The notes below the pieces were generated by a model. The model did no database searches, was not told the origin of the DNA, and was given only the letters and a program-made list of their open reading frames with translations. Of a stretch of DNA of 64,000 nucleotides, positions 9,402 to 18,607 are shown piece after piece. Made by a program: the position numbers and the translations under genes. Each line of letters opens with the position of its first letter. Position 1 is the first letter of the stretch. Origin of the DNA: Ilumatobacteraceae bacterium (GTDB lineage: Bacteria; Actinomycetota; Acidimicrobiia; Acidimicrobiales; Ilumatobacteraceae); the NCBI GenBank assembly GCA_017856375.1, contig JAFMFC010000002.1:1-64000 (forward strand). Direction: 5' to 3'.

Positions 9402-10859
9402 GTGATCGACGGCATCATCCTCCACCGAGGTCGGCCCATCGCGATACCCGAGGATGTGAGATCTCGCTTCGTCGACGGAGATCAACTGTTTGTCGCCGAT
9501 GATGGCGGAGTACTGCATGTTCCAGCTCCCGTTTCAACCGAAGTCGCGACCTGTGTAGATCGTGCGAAGTTGGCGGCCGTTGCACTGAATGACGTGCCCG
9601 ATGAGCGCATTCAAAGGTTTTTTCTGCGAGCCGCAGATCTTCTCCTGTCGAGGGATGTTCGACGTCGCCTCATGGCCATCAATGAGGAAGATGTGCGTCG
9701 AGCAAAGCAATCGGACAGGTCTACCGCACGTCTCGTTCTGGACGAACAAATGCTCCAAGGAATGGTCGAGTCTTTCCGGATTTGGGCCGTCCACCCAATA
9801 CAACGAGATGTAACGGTGGAGAGCGTTGATCACGAAGGTTGGTCGGTAAACCGAACTCTTGCTCCACTAGGCGTGGTGGCTTTCGTGTTCGAAGGTCGAC
9901 CCAATGTCGTGGTTGACGCATGTGGGGTGCTCGTGACGGGGAACACCTGCGTTTTCCGGATCGGTCGCGATGCACGACGCACCGCTGCCGAGATCCTGTC
10001 GCTCGTCGTAGTGCCAGCACTGATCGAATCTGGATTACCGATCGACAGTGTGGTGCTGATCCCTCTTGACGACCACGCGAGTGGTTGGTCCCTCTTCTCG
10101 CAGACAGGCGTTTCGCTCGCAGTTGCCCGCGGCAGCGGCAAGGCGGTGCAGGATCTCGGTTCCGTCGCTCGTCAGAGTGGAGTTCCTGTCAGTTTGCACG
10201 GCAGGGGAGGTGCGTGGTTCCTTGTGAGTGAGTCTGCGGACCACGATCGATTGCTTACTACTCTGAAGTTTTCACTAGATCGAAAAGTGTGTAACACCGC
10301 AAATGTGCTGACGTTGCCACGGAAGAACTCGAGCGAGATGTTCCCACTCGTCGTTCAAGCCGTGAAGGAAGCGGCGTCGGCGAGGGCGGCGAAAGGCATC
10401 ATTCACCTCATTGCCGAATGTTCCGCCGATGGTGTGTTTCTGAGTGATTCATGGCTGAGCAACGCGAAGAGCCAAAATGTCGACATCGTCGCTGCGCAAC
10501 GCCACGAATTGTCGACGGAGTGGGAGTGGGAAAACAACCCCGAGATCACGGTTTGCTTCGTAAACGAACTTGATGAGGCATTTGACTTGTTCAACGAATT
10601 CTCTCCTCGCTTGGTCGCATCGATTATCTCGGAGGACGAATCAGATCATCACCGCGGATGGCAGAGACTTTCGTGCCCATTTGTTGGAGATGGCTTTTCG
10701 CGGTGGGTCGACGGTCAGTTCGCTTTTCGAAGACCCGAACTCGGACTCTCGAATTGGGAGGGAGGAACACCTCTCGGTCGCGGCGCGATTCTTTCCGGGT
10801 CCGACATTCACTCGGTTCGTTATCGTTTTCGACAACGTGACCCGAATTTGCATAGATGA
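9402..10859 (+). CDS. Divergent ProA-like (glutamate-5-semialdehyde dehydrogenase family) aldehyde dehydrogenase
   Basis: APLGVVAFVFEGRPNVVVDACGVLVTGNTCVFRIG, DRKVCNTANVLTLP (catalytic Cys), C-terminal ELGLSNWEGGTPLGRGAILS; GTG start. Confidence 0.75.
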   Translation: MIDGIILHRGRPIAIPEDVRSRFVDGDQLFVADDGGVLHVPAPVSTEVATCVDRAKLAAVALNDVPDERIQRFFLRAADLLLSRDVRRRLMAINEEDVRRAKQSDRSTARLVLDEQMLQGMVESFRIWAVHPIQRDVTVESVDHEGWSVNRTLAPLGVVAFVFEGRPNVVVDACGVLVTGNTCVFRIGRDARRTAAEILSLVVVPALIESGLPIDSVVLIPLDDHASGWSLFSQTGVSLAVARGSGKAVQDLGSVARQSGVPVSLHGRGGAWFLVSESADHDRLLTTLKFSLDRKVCNTANVLTLPRKNSSEMFPLVVQAVKEAASARAAKGIIHLIAECSADGVFLSDSWLSNAKSQNVDIVAAQRHELSTEWEWENNPEITVCFVNELDEAFDLFNEFSPRLVASIISEDESDHHRGWQRLSCPFVGDGFSRWVDGQFAFRRPELGLSNWEGGTPLGRGAILSGSDIHSVRYRFRQRDPNLHR

Positions 10860-11494
10860 AGATGAAATCGCGAATTCTTGAGTTCGTTGCTGCACGACTC
10901 GACGGGTTCATCACCAGGAACATGCACATCGGAGCATCGACATCACGTGGAGCCTCCTTTCATTCCTTTGGTGCTGGAAGCATCGTGATGTATCCGTTTG
11001 CCAACGTTTACAACGAGAGCTACATCAAGATCGGAGAAGGAACGATCATTGGCCCGAACGTCTCACTTGCGGCCGGAATGGTGCCCGGACAGATTTGTCT
11101 GACCAATCCGGTCGTCGTGATCGGTGATCGATGCTTGATCGGGAGAGACAGTGGGATAGTTGGACACCTCGAGATCACCATCGGTAATGACGTGTGGACG
11201 GGTCATCGGGTCTACATCACCGATCAGAACCACGGCTACGAGGACATCGAGCGTCCGATTTCGGCTCAGACTCAGCCCGAAAAACCAGTTCGAATTGGCG
11301 ATGGTTCATGGATCGGTACTGGCTCGGTAATCCTGCCGGGCGCGAATATCGGACGTCATTGCACAATCGGTGCCAATTCCGTAGTAACAGGAACGATCCC
11401 TGACTATTCGGTCGCGGTGGGTGCACCAGCAAGAGTGATCAAGCGTTACGTCGAAGGCAGCGGTTGGGAGATGATTACACCGACAAATCGCTAG
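10856..11494 (+). CDS. Left-handed beta-helix (hexapeptide) acyltransferase
   Basis: Hexapeptide repeats (IGEGTIIGPNVSL, IGDRCLIGRDSGIVGHLEITIGNDVWTGHRVYITDQNHGYED, IGRHCTIGANSVVTGTIPDYSVAVGAPARVIKRY); overlaps upstream stop by 4 nt. Confidence 0.9.
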   Translation: MKMKSRILEFVAARLDGFITRNMHIGASTSRGASFHSFGAGSIVMYPFANVYNESYIKIGEGTIIGPNVSLAAGMVPGQICLTNPVVVIGDRCLIGRDSGIVGHLEITIGNDVWTGHRVYITDQNHGYEDIERPISAQTQPEKPVRIGDGSWIGTGSVILPGANIGRHCTIGANSVVTGTIPDYSVAVGAPARVIKRYVEGSGWEMITPTNR

Positions 11495-11990
11495 GAGGCG
11501 CACAGCTATCCATGTCGTTGGCACGAGCGAACGTGCCGAGTTTTTCACTAAGAGGAATGCCTTCAATCTGGGTCTCAGCAAATGGCTCGTTGACGCCGTC
11601 ACGGAGTAGTGCGATGTACGAACGACGATCCTGTATGTATGTTTCGTAGTCGCGTCTCCACATCTCAGAAATGGCCAGACCCTTTTCGTCCTGCGGAAGA
11701 ATACGAAACAGCTCTTCGACCATCTGGTCGAGAATCCCCGTCGCTTGTTCCACTAAATCGGCTCGAATCAACAAGTCTTCTGAACTTTCAATTCGACGAG
11801 TATCAGCGAGTCCCGCCAGTTCGACTCTCGATGCCATGCACACCTCTTGAGCGCGAGATGACCACGACCTGTCTCCAACGCGGTTGATACTTTCACGAGG
11901 AGACAGGAAAAAAGCGTAGAACCACATCGCGACCATCAATGCCACGACGATCCCGAGACTGATTCGCTTGAGAAAATTCAGATTGAGCAC
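11475..11990 (-). CDS. Hypothetical protein with N-terminal TM anchor
   Basis: ORF with VLNLNFLKRISLGIVVALMVAMWFYAFFLSPRES hydrophobic segment; GTG start assumed at 11990; divergent from ABC gene. Confidence 0.6.
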   Translation of the reverse strand: MLNLNFLKRISLGIVVALMVAMWFYAFFLSPRESINRVGDRSWSSRAQEVCMASRVELAGLADTRRIESSEDLLIRADLVEQATGILDQMVEELFRILPQDEKGLAISEMWRRDYETYIQDRRSYIALLRDGVNEPFAETQIEGIPLSEKLGTFARANDMDSCAPPSDLSV

Positions 11991-12014
11991 TGAGCGATCG
12001 TACAATTCGATGCA

Positions 12015-13742
12015 ATGGAATCGCAGTCGCCCCAAAATAGGACGCGACTTAAGCAATCCATACCCCTAGTTCGAAAACTTCTTTCGTTTCACCGCCGGCC
12101 TTTTTCTATTGCAGTCAGTGGTGCGGCCGTCTATGCGCTGTGCACGGTCGCTTCGAGTTTTGCGGTTTCTCGACTGATCGATCGTGTGATCCAACCGTTC
12201 TTTGTAAATGGCGAAGACGTGGATCGAGCGTTTTTTGTTGCTTCCTGTTTGATCATCGGAATCGCCATCATTCGAGCAACAGGCGTCGTCGTGAGACGAT
12301 CCTTCGCAGGGGTTACACAATGGAGGACCGCATCTTCGCTTGCTGAGCGGGTCGTGACCAGTTTGCTGGGCAGACCACTCACTTGGCACCTCACTCGACA
12401 ACCTGGTGACCTGGTGGCGAGGGCCGGTGTGGACGCCGATGCAGCCGTTGCTCTTCTTGCTCCTTTGCCATTCGCGACCTCTGTCTTGGTATTGATTGCC
12501 GCGGCGGGTGTTGCCTTGATTGTTGTGGATCCTTTGTTGGGGACGGTAGCGCTCATCATTTTGCCTCTCATGATGTTGCTTAACATCAGTTACCAGCGCC
12601 GGGTAGATCGTCACTTTGTGTCTGCGCAACACGCGTTGGGAGCGTTTTCGGAAGCGGCTTACGAGAGCTTGGAAGGATATTCAGTAGTCAAAGCGTTCGG
12701 TGCAGAGAGTCGCGAAGCCGACCGAATGGCGTCTATTTCGAAGCGTCTCCGGGAAGCGCGAATTTTGGCCGTAAAGGGTCGTGCAACCTTCGACGGCTTC
12801 ATGGACGCGATGCCCGCCCTGATCAACGTTTGCTTGATCTTGATTGGTGCCCACAGGGTGCATTCGGGAGTGTTGAGCGTCGGCGAGTTGTCGGGCTTCG
12901 TCTACTTGTTCACCTTGCTTGTCTTTCCTTTGCGGATAATCGGCTATGTCTTCAGTGAGCTTCCTCATTCGAGAAGCGGCATGGATCGAATTGACGAGAT
13001 CCTTGACGAGACCGAGTTGGGGGCGCCGCTTGTGAGGACGGTAAGAGACGCTCGGAATGCTGCAGAGATTCGGGGACTCACCCTGCAATACGGCAACGTG
13101 GCGACTCTCGCCGACGTTACCTTCACCGTCGAACTTGGTGAGACAGTAGCAATTGTTGGTCCAACAGGTTCCGGCAAGTCGAGCCTGCTGATGGTTGTTG
13201 CGGGGCTACTAAACCCATCTATCGGGACGATCGCGGCTGGAAGAACCAGCATCGTTTTTCAGGAGCCGTTCCTATTCGATGGCACGATTCGCGAAAACTT
13301 GCTTCTCGGGGATGCCGATCCTGCTCTGCTCGATGCAGCGCTCAGGATCTCCTGCGCTGATGAATTCATTCGGGATCTTCCGCTAGGACTGGACTCTGAG
13401 ACGGGAGAGCGCGGGGTTGGTTTGAGCGGCGGACAACGTCAACGACTCGCCCTCGCTCGAGCTTTGTGTCGTCGAAACGACTTGTTGCTTCTAGACGACA
13501 CCACGTCAGCTCTCGACTCAACTAATGAACAACGAGTCTTGCAGTTTCTCCGCGAGCTGTCACCCCGTCCAGCTGTGTTGATGGCTGCGTCGCGCCCATC
13601 GGCAATTCGTGCCGCAGATCGGATTCTCTTCATCGACGGCGGAACGATCAGGGGGGAGGGGACCCACGATCAGTTGCTGCAAAACCTGGACAGCTATCGG
13701 GAACTGGTTACCTCATACGAAATGGGTCGAAGTGATGGTTGA
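12015..13742 (+). CDS. ABC exporter half-transporter (TM-NBD), degenerate NBD partner
   Basis: GPTGSGKSSLL Walker A, LSGGQRQRLALARAL signature, LLLLDDTTSALD Walker B with D in place of catalytic E, ASRPS at the H-loop position. Confidence 0.9.
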   Translation: MESQSPQNRTRLKQSIPLVRKLLSFHRRPFSIAVSGAAVYALCTVASSFAVSRLIDRVIQPFFVNGEDVDRAFFVASCLIIGIAIIRATGVVVRRSFAGVTQWRTASSLAERVVTSLLGRPLTWHLTRQPGDLVARAGVDADAAVALLAPLPFATSVLVLIAAAGVALIVVDPLLGTVALIILPLMMLLNISYQRRVDRHFVSAQHALGAFSEAAYESLEGYSVVKAFGAESREADRMASISKRLREARILAVKGRATFDGFMDAMPALINVCLILIGAHRVHSGVLSVGELSGFVYLFTLLVFPLRIIGYVFSELPHSRSGMDRIDEILDETELGAPLVRTVRDARNAAEIRGLTLQYGNVATLADVTFTVELGETVAIVGPTGSGKSSLLMVVAGLLNPSIGTIAAGRTSIVFQEPFLFDGTIRENLLLGDADPALLDAALRISCADEFIRDLPLGLDSETGERGVGLSGGQRQRLALARALCRRNDLLLLDDTTSALDSTNEQRVLQFLRELSPRPAVLMAASRPSAIRAADRILFIDGGTIRGEGTHDQLLQNLDSYRELVTSYEMGRSDG

Positions 13743-15525
13743 AAACTCGTATTCCGAGGGACCATTCGAGGTCATCACCAAGGGCATGAAAACTGCTCCC
13801 TCCTTCACGGAGGGAATCGGCTTGACGATTCTCTTCGCGATTATGGGTACTGGCGCAAGGGTGGCGATTCCAGTTCTCCTCCAACAGATCGTCGACCGTG
13901 GATTCGTCGGGGATGAAGTGAACTTTCGATTTATCTATCTCACATGTGGATTTGCGGCACTCTTCATTCTGCTGTCGTCATGGTCCTTGAGAACTGCGGC
14001 CGCCAGATTGGGCGAACGAGCAGAGCATGGCTTGTACTACCTGCGGGTTCGTTTGTTTGGACACATCCACCGTCTGAGTATTGAAGACCATCACGAAACG
14101 AGAAAGGGTGAACTTGTTTCTCGAGTGACGAGCGACATCGAGTCGATGACACAGTTTTTTGCTTGGGGCGGTCTCACGTTGCTTCTCGACTCCACGCAAA
14201 TTGTCGTGGTGACAATGGTGATGATGGCATACGACTGGCGACTTGCGGCAGTTGCACTCGCAGTTTCTGCACCGCTCGGCTTCGTCCTACGAGCCCTACA
14301 GGGAAGACTTCTCAGGGCACACTCGCGAAGCCGAGAACGCAATGCTCAGTATTTGGCCGAACTAGCCGAGTCATTCTCTGGGCTGGCCACTCTTCGTTCC
14401 TATGGTGCAATCGAGGCACGAAAGACAAAACTGCTCGAGGCTTCTCGAACTCGTGCCACGGCAAACATTCGGGCCGGAGTGGTAGGAGCTTTTCTCTTTC
14501 CACTTGGTGAGATTTTTGCAGTCTTCACGGTGTGTGCAGTCGTTGGCGTAGGCCTCCTCATCGGTCCTGCGGGGGGATTGACGGCTGGTGCCCTAGTCGG
14601 TTTTGTTTTCCTGACTTATCGGCTGTTGGAGCCGATTGCTGAGTTCACGGAAGTGATGGATATGACCCAGAGTGCCGTTGCCAGTCTGAGACGAGTGCTT
14701 GGGGTCCTTGAAATTCCCATAGGACCGCCTGAGCCTCGGGATCCCAAATCGTTGCCGGTGGGCAGATTGTCCATCCAACTGAACAAGGTGAGTTTCGTCT
14801 ACGACACCATTGACGAACGCGGGGAGCGCCCAGCGGTGGACGAGGTTTCCCTGTTGATAAGGGCCGGGGAACACGTTGCCCTGGTGGGTCCCTCCGGGTC
14901 GGGAAAGAGCACCGTTGGGCGTCTGATCGCCCGACTCGTTGATCCCACGCAAGGTTCGATTTACATCGGCGGTGTCGACGCACGCCGAGTTTCCAACGAC
15001 GATCTGCGCGCAAGGGTCGTCATCGTCCCGCAGGAACCATTCCTGTTTTCGAACACCATTGAGGAGAACCTGCTGTTCGCCTCTCCGAATTCGACACGAG
15101 AGGAGATGCTCGCAGCGTTCGTTCGCTTGGGGTTGGGGGACTGGCTTCACTCACTGGTACAGGGGTTGGAAACCGAGGTTGGTCAAAGAGGTTCGGCATT
15201 GAGCGCAGGGGAGCGGCAGCTGGTGGCGCTGGTCCGAGCCGCAATCACCAATCCCGATGTCTTGATCCTTGACGAAGCAACCTCTTCAGTCGATCCTGTC
15301 ACCGAGCAACAGTTGAGTATGGCGCTAGAGGCACTCTCCCAGTGTCGAACCACCATTTCTGTTGCCCATCGTCTTTCAACGGCGAGCCGAGCGGATCGCG
15401 TGGTGTTAATGGCTGACGGCCGTGTCATTGCAGAGGGAAGTCACTCGGATTTGCTGGAGACGTCGAGCGAGTATCTGTCGCTGTATGAGGCGTGGCTCGC
15501 TTCGACTTCGGTGAATGGAAGATGA
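13735..15525 (+). CDS. ABC exporter half-transporter (TM-NBD), canonical Walker B partner
   Basis: GPSGSGKSTVGRL, LSAGERQLVALVRA, VLILDEATSSVD, SVAHRLSTA; start overlaps upstream stop by 8 nt. Confidence 0.9.
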   Translation: MVENSYSEGPFEVITKGMKTAPSFTEGIGLTILFAIMGTGARVAIPVLLQQIVDRGFVGDEVNFRFIYLTCGFAALFILLSSWSLRTAAARLGERAEHGLYYLRVRLFGHIHRLSIEDHHETRKGELVSRVTSDIESMTQFFAWGGLTLLLDSTQIVVVTMVMMAYDWRLAAVALAVSAPLGFVLRALQGRLLRAHSRSRERNAQYLAELAESFSGLATLRSYGAIEARKTKLLEASRTRATANIRAGVVGAFLFPLGEIFAVFTVCAVVGVGLLIGPAGGLTAGALVGFVFLTYRLLEPIAEFTEVMDMTQSAVASLRRVLGVLEIPIGPPEPRDPKSLPVGRLSIQLNKVSFVYDTIDERGERPAVDEVSLLIRAGEHVALVGPSGSGKSTVGRLIARLVDPTQGSIYIGGVDARRVSNDDLRARVVIVPQEPFLFSNTIEENLLFASPNSTREEMLAAFVRLGLGDWLHSLVQGLETEVGQRGSALSAGERQLVALVRAAITNPDVLILDEATSSVDPVTEQQLSMALEALSQCRTTISVAHRLSTASRADRVVLMADGRVIAEGSHSDLLETSSEYLSLYEAWLASTSVNGR

Positions 15526-16298
15526 CCGTGAGGTTCCGTTTTGCGATGGGAGCTTTTCTGTTCTCGGTCGGTTTTTCATCCTGCGCACCACTGGACACGA
15601 CCGAGCAGGTTTGCCGATTGATGCCCGAACTCGCCTCAAGCACAGTTGCGCTTGATCGAGCTTTCGAGGATCTTGCGGCTACCGAAGCATCAGTAATTGA
15701 GAGTTCACTAACTGTTCTGATCGACACGATCTCATCAATTCTCGATGATGCACCATCCGAGATCGAGACCTCTCTTGCGACGCTCGACCGGGCCTATCGC
15801 GAGGTACGCGTTGCCCTGATCAACGTTGGTTATGACGGCAAAATCGCAGTGAATGACTCAGCAACCGCAATCGCACTTTCAAACTTGCGTCGAACCGATG
15901 TAATCAGAGCGGGTGAACGTCTGGAAGTGTTCGTTGATAAGCGTTGCCGTACAACGTTCGATTCCCCGATCCCGCCCGCTATGGGTGATGGGGCAACTCT
16001 CCCCACACCTATCCAGACCCCTGAGGAAGCAGACGAATACCCATTCGTCGTCGAAGACGAGCCTTCGTCCTTGACCGCCTACGGTTACCTGTTGGTGAGC
16101 GGCCGAGGCCTGTCACTGACGGACACAGAGGCCGAGTGTGTTGGTCGGTCCGTGTCCGCAGCGGCGCAAGAGTTCAGTAATCCCGATGACGCAATGCTCG
16201 ATTCACTCGTCTCAGAGGCTCTGTTGAATTGCCGGGAAGGAGTGCCGCCAACAAGCAGCGTTCCGAAGACATCAAACTCGACAAGCCTCGGCGATTAG
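15522..16298 (+). CDS. Putative lipoprotein, unknown function
   Basis: MTVRFRFAMGAFLFSVGFSSCAPLD signal peptide with lipobox-like Cys; start overlaps ABC stop by 4 nt. Confidence 0.65.
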   Translation: MTVRFRFAMGAFLFSVGFSSCAPLDTTEQVCRLMPELASSTVALDRAFEDLAATEASVIESSLTVLIDTISSILDDAPSEIETSLATLDRAYREVRVALINVGYDGKIAVNDSATAIALSNLRRTDVIRAGERLEVFVDKRCRTTFDSPIPPAMGDGATLPTPIQTPEEADEYPFVVEDEPSSLTAYGYLLVSGRGLSLTDTEAECVGRSVSAAAQEFSNPDDAMLDSLVSEALLNCREGVPPTSSVPKTSNSTSLGD

Positions 16299-16310
16299 TC
16301 TCGTCAAGTA

Positions 16311-16988
16311 ATGGAATTCACGCTGATTCGTCACGCCGAGCCGGAGTGGGTGAAGGACGGCAAGGCAGTCGTTGATCCTCCTCTCACTTCTCGTGGACTG
16401 AATCAGGCCCAGTTGTTGGGACTTCGAATGGCCGACGCAAAATTCGATCACATCTATACATCGCCGCTCATTCGCACGCATCAGACTGCGGAGCCGACTC
16501 TGCACGCTCACGGACGCGATCTGATCATCGAGCCATGGCTGGAGGAGATCCGAGAACCCGCTTGGCATGGCGAACCCGCGGAGAAGACGATCAAGGCCTA
16601 TCGGGACGAGATGGCGCGAAACGCAGAAGATCGTTGGCACGGATTGCACGGGGGAGAACCCGTACGAGACTTCGTCAACCGTATTCACCTGGGAGCCGAA
16701 CAGTTCCTCGCATCCCGGGGTGTTCACCGGATCGACTCGCCGTTGCCGCTCTGGCACATCGAGAATCCAGGGGAGTCATTCGTCTTCGTTGCGCACGCAG
16801 GCACCAACAGCGTCATCATCTGCCATTTGTTGGGTCTGCAGCCGACGCCGTGGGAGTGGGAGCGATTCGTGATCGGTCACGCCTCGGTGACGACCATCAA
16901 GGCGATGAAACTGGGTGACGGTTACACCTTCAGTCTGATCAATTTGAGTGACGTCGAACACTTGCCGTCGGAGATTCGCACTCGTTGA
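16311..16988 (+). CDS. Histidine phosphatase (phosphoglycerate mutase-like) family protein
   Basis: FTLIRHAEPEWV and FVFVAHAGTNSVIICHLLG. Confidence 0.88.
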   Translation: MEFTLIRHAEPEWVKDGKAVVDPPLTSRGLNQAQLLGLRMADAKFDHIYTSPLIRTHQTAEPTLHAHGRDLIIEPWLEEIREPAWHGEPAEKTIKAYRDEMARNAEDRWHGLHGGEPVRDFVNRIHLGAEQFLASRGVHRIDSPLPLWHIENPGESFVFVAHAGTNSVIICHLLGLQPTPWEWERFVIGHASVTTIKAMKLGDGYTFSLINLSDVEHLPSEIRTR

Positions 16989-17025
16989 TCGACTAATCGG
17001 CCGCCGATCCCTAGGCGGAAATCGG

Positions 17026-17066
17026 AAGGGAGCGGCACGAGGATCTCACACCTGTGCCGCCCCCTT
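17026..17066. terminator. Candidate bidirectional terminator between convergent genes
   Basis: Inverted repeat aagggagcggcac ... gtgccgccccctt (13 bp, one mismatch, 15-nt loop) in the gap between stops at 16988 and 17079. Confidence 0.5.
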
Positions 17067-17078
17067 CGTTCGATCGGT

Positions 17079-18416
17079 CTACTGCGGGAGCACCGCTTCG
17101 TTCGAGCAGCCGTCGATCGCCTTGAGCAGCGGGTAGGGGTTGATCGCTGCACCACCCTGCGGGTGGATTTCGAAGTGCAGGTGGGGTGAACCTGCGTTGC
17201 CAGTCGAACCGTTGTAGCCGATGATCTGTCCGGCGCGAACGGGAGTCCCATTGGTGATACCGGGGGCGAAGGAATCGAGGTGCGAGTAGTAGAAGTACGT
17301 GCCATCGGCAACCGTCAAGCGAATGGCGTTGCCGCCCAGAGCGAGACCGCTGTAGGTGCGGGTGATCACGCCGTCCATCACTGCGTAGATCGCGAGTCCA
17401 CGTGGGCCGATGACGTCCGTTCCTTCATGGACTCGTCCACCACTGCGCGGATCGCCCCACGAGTCGACGAACGAGCAACGTCCCTGCATCGGGAAGACGC
17501 GCATCGAGGGCAGGCCCAATTGCTCAAGGGAGGGGATCAATCCCAACGCAGCGGCGGTAGGCGCGTCGAGGGCTCCAGAGGCGTTCAGTCCGCGTGACTG
17601 TTGAAAGTTCGTGATGGAAACCGCAGTAGCCACGCCAAAGACTCCGTCAACTCCACCTTTCACTTCGATTCCGTTGGCAATCAAGGCGTTCTGCAACGCG
17701 CGCACGTTCTCACTATTCTCGCCGCGACGGGGGAGATTCGACAGGGTGATTCCGGCGGCTGGAGCTGCAGCAGGGGCAGCTACTGGAGCAGGAGCCGGTG
17801 CTGCGCTCGGGGTCATTGCAGTGATGGCGCTCATGGTTGCCTGGTCGACATCGCCGGTGATGGGCAGACCGCGACGCTTCTGAAATTCGCCCACTGCTGC
17901 GCGGGTGCCTGCACCGAAAATGCCATCTGCGCCACCGCGCAAACCGATGCCGTCACGCAACATTGCTTGCTGAATCTGACGAACCGTCTCGTTGCGGTCA
18001 CCGAGCTTGAACATCACGACAGGAGCTGCCGGCTGTGCGACGGGCTTCACTGCGGCCTGGACGACAGTTGCGGCTGCGTTCTTGGCGGGGACGACGACGT
18101 CGCCGATTCCGAGAAATTTTGCGGTGCGAGCATCGACTCGACCGGTTGGTCGGAAGCCTGCGACCTTCTGCAGATTGCGCAATGCAGTGCGAGTGGCTTC
18201 ATTGAAATTGCCGGTGATGCCACCGCGCAGGGTGAAGCCGCGGGCAACGATGGCCTGCTGCAGGCGGGTGACGTCGGGGCTCGTCTCGCCGAGTCGCGGG
18301 AGTTGGAACTGAACGGTCTGCGACGGTGCGGCGGCAACCTCGGAGACCGGAATCAGGCTGAAACCGGAACAAGCGGCGATACCGGCGATGAGGGCCTTGC
18401 GGATGACTGACTTCAT
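17079..18416 (-). CDS. Secreted peptidoglycan hydrolase: three PG-binding domains plus M23 metallopeptidase
   Basis: MKSVIRKALIAGIAACSGFSLIPVSEVAAA signal peptide; three repeats of LG..S..V..LQ..L...G....GG..G.F...T..A...FQ; C-terminal GRVHEGTDVIGPRGLAIYAVMDG...HLHFEIHPQGG. Confidence 0.9.
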   Translation of the reverse strand: MKSVIRKALIAGIAACSGFSLIPVSEVAAAPSQTVQFQLPRLGETSPDVTRLQQAIVARGFTLRGGITGNFNEATRTALRNLQKVAGFRPTGRVDARTAKFLGIGDVVVPAKNAAATVVQAAVKPVAQPAAPVVMFKLGDRNETVRQIQQAMLRDGIGLRGGADGIFGAGTRAAVGEFQKRRGLPITGDVDQATMSAITAMTPSAAPAPAPVAAPAAAPAAGITLSNLPRRGENSENVRALQNALIANGIEVKGGVDGVFGVATAVSITNFQQSRGLNASGALDAPTAAALGLIPSLEQLGLPSMRVFPMQGRCSFVDSWGDPRSGGRVHEGTDVIGPRGLAIYAVMDGVITRTYSGLALGGNAIRLTVADGTYFYYSHLDSFAPGITNGTPVRAGQIIGYNGSTGNAGSPHLHFEIHPQGGAAINPYPLLKAIDGCSNEAVLPQ

Positions 18417-18454
18417 GACGTGCTCCCTGAGTTGGTGTGAGATCCGCTGAAGGG

Positions 18455-18481
18455 ATCGGTCCTCTCGGGTTTGCACTTGAG
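18455..18481 (-). promoter_or_regulatory. Possible sigma28/WhiG-like promoter element CTCAAG-N16-CCGAT upstream of the M23 peptidase gene
   Basis: Reverse strand CTCAAGTGCAAACCCGAGAGGACCGAT about 40 nt upstream of the ATG; motif match by eye only. Confidence 0.25.
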
Positions 18482-18607
18482 GAAAAACTGACTAAAAATG
18501 TTTGGAAGAGCACGGAGAGTGAGGTTTTAGGCCTGATGTGGCCATAAGGGCACTCTTGGTGGGGACGACGGGTCCGCCGGGGGCAGCCCTCACTACGGTG
18601 CTGGGGC

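Noticed and set aside
12066-12632. 188-aa minus-strand ORF under the ABC transporter
   Set aside because: Low-complexity His/Gln/Arg translation typical of antisense frames; ABC protein on the plus strand is unambiguous.
17601-18410. 269-aa plus-strand ORF under the M23 peptidase
   Set aside because: Antisense to tandem PG-binding repeats; apparent Cys/Gly repeats mirror the Ala-rich linkers.
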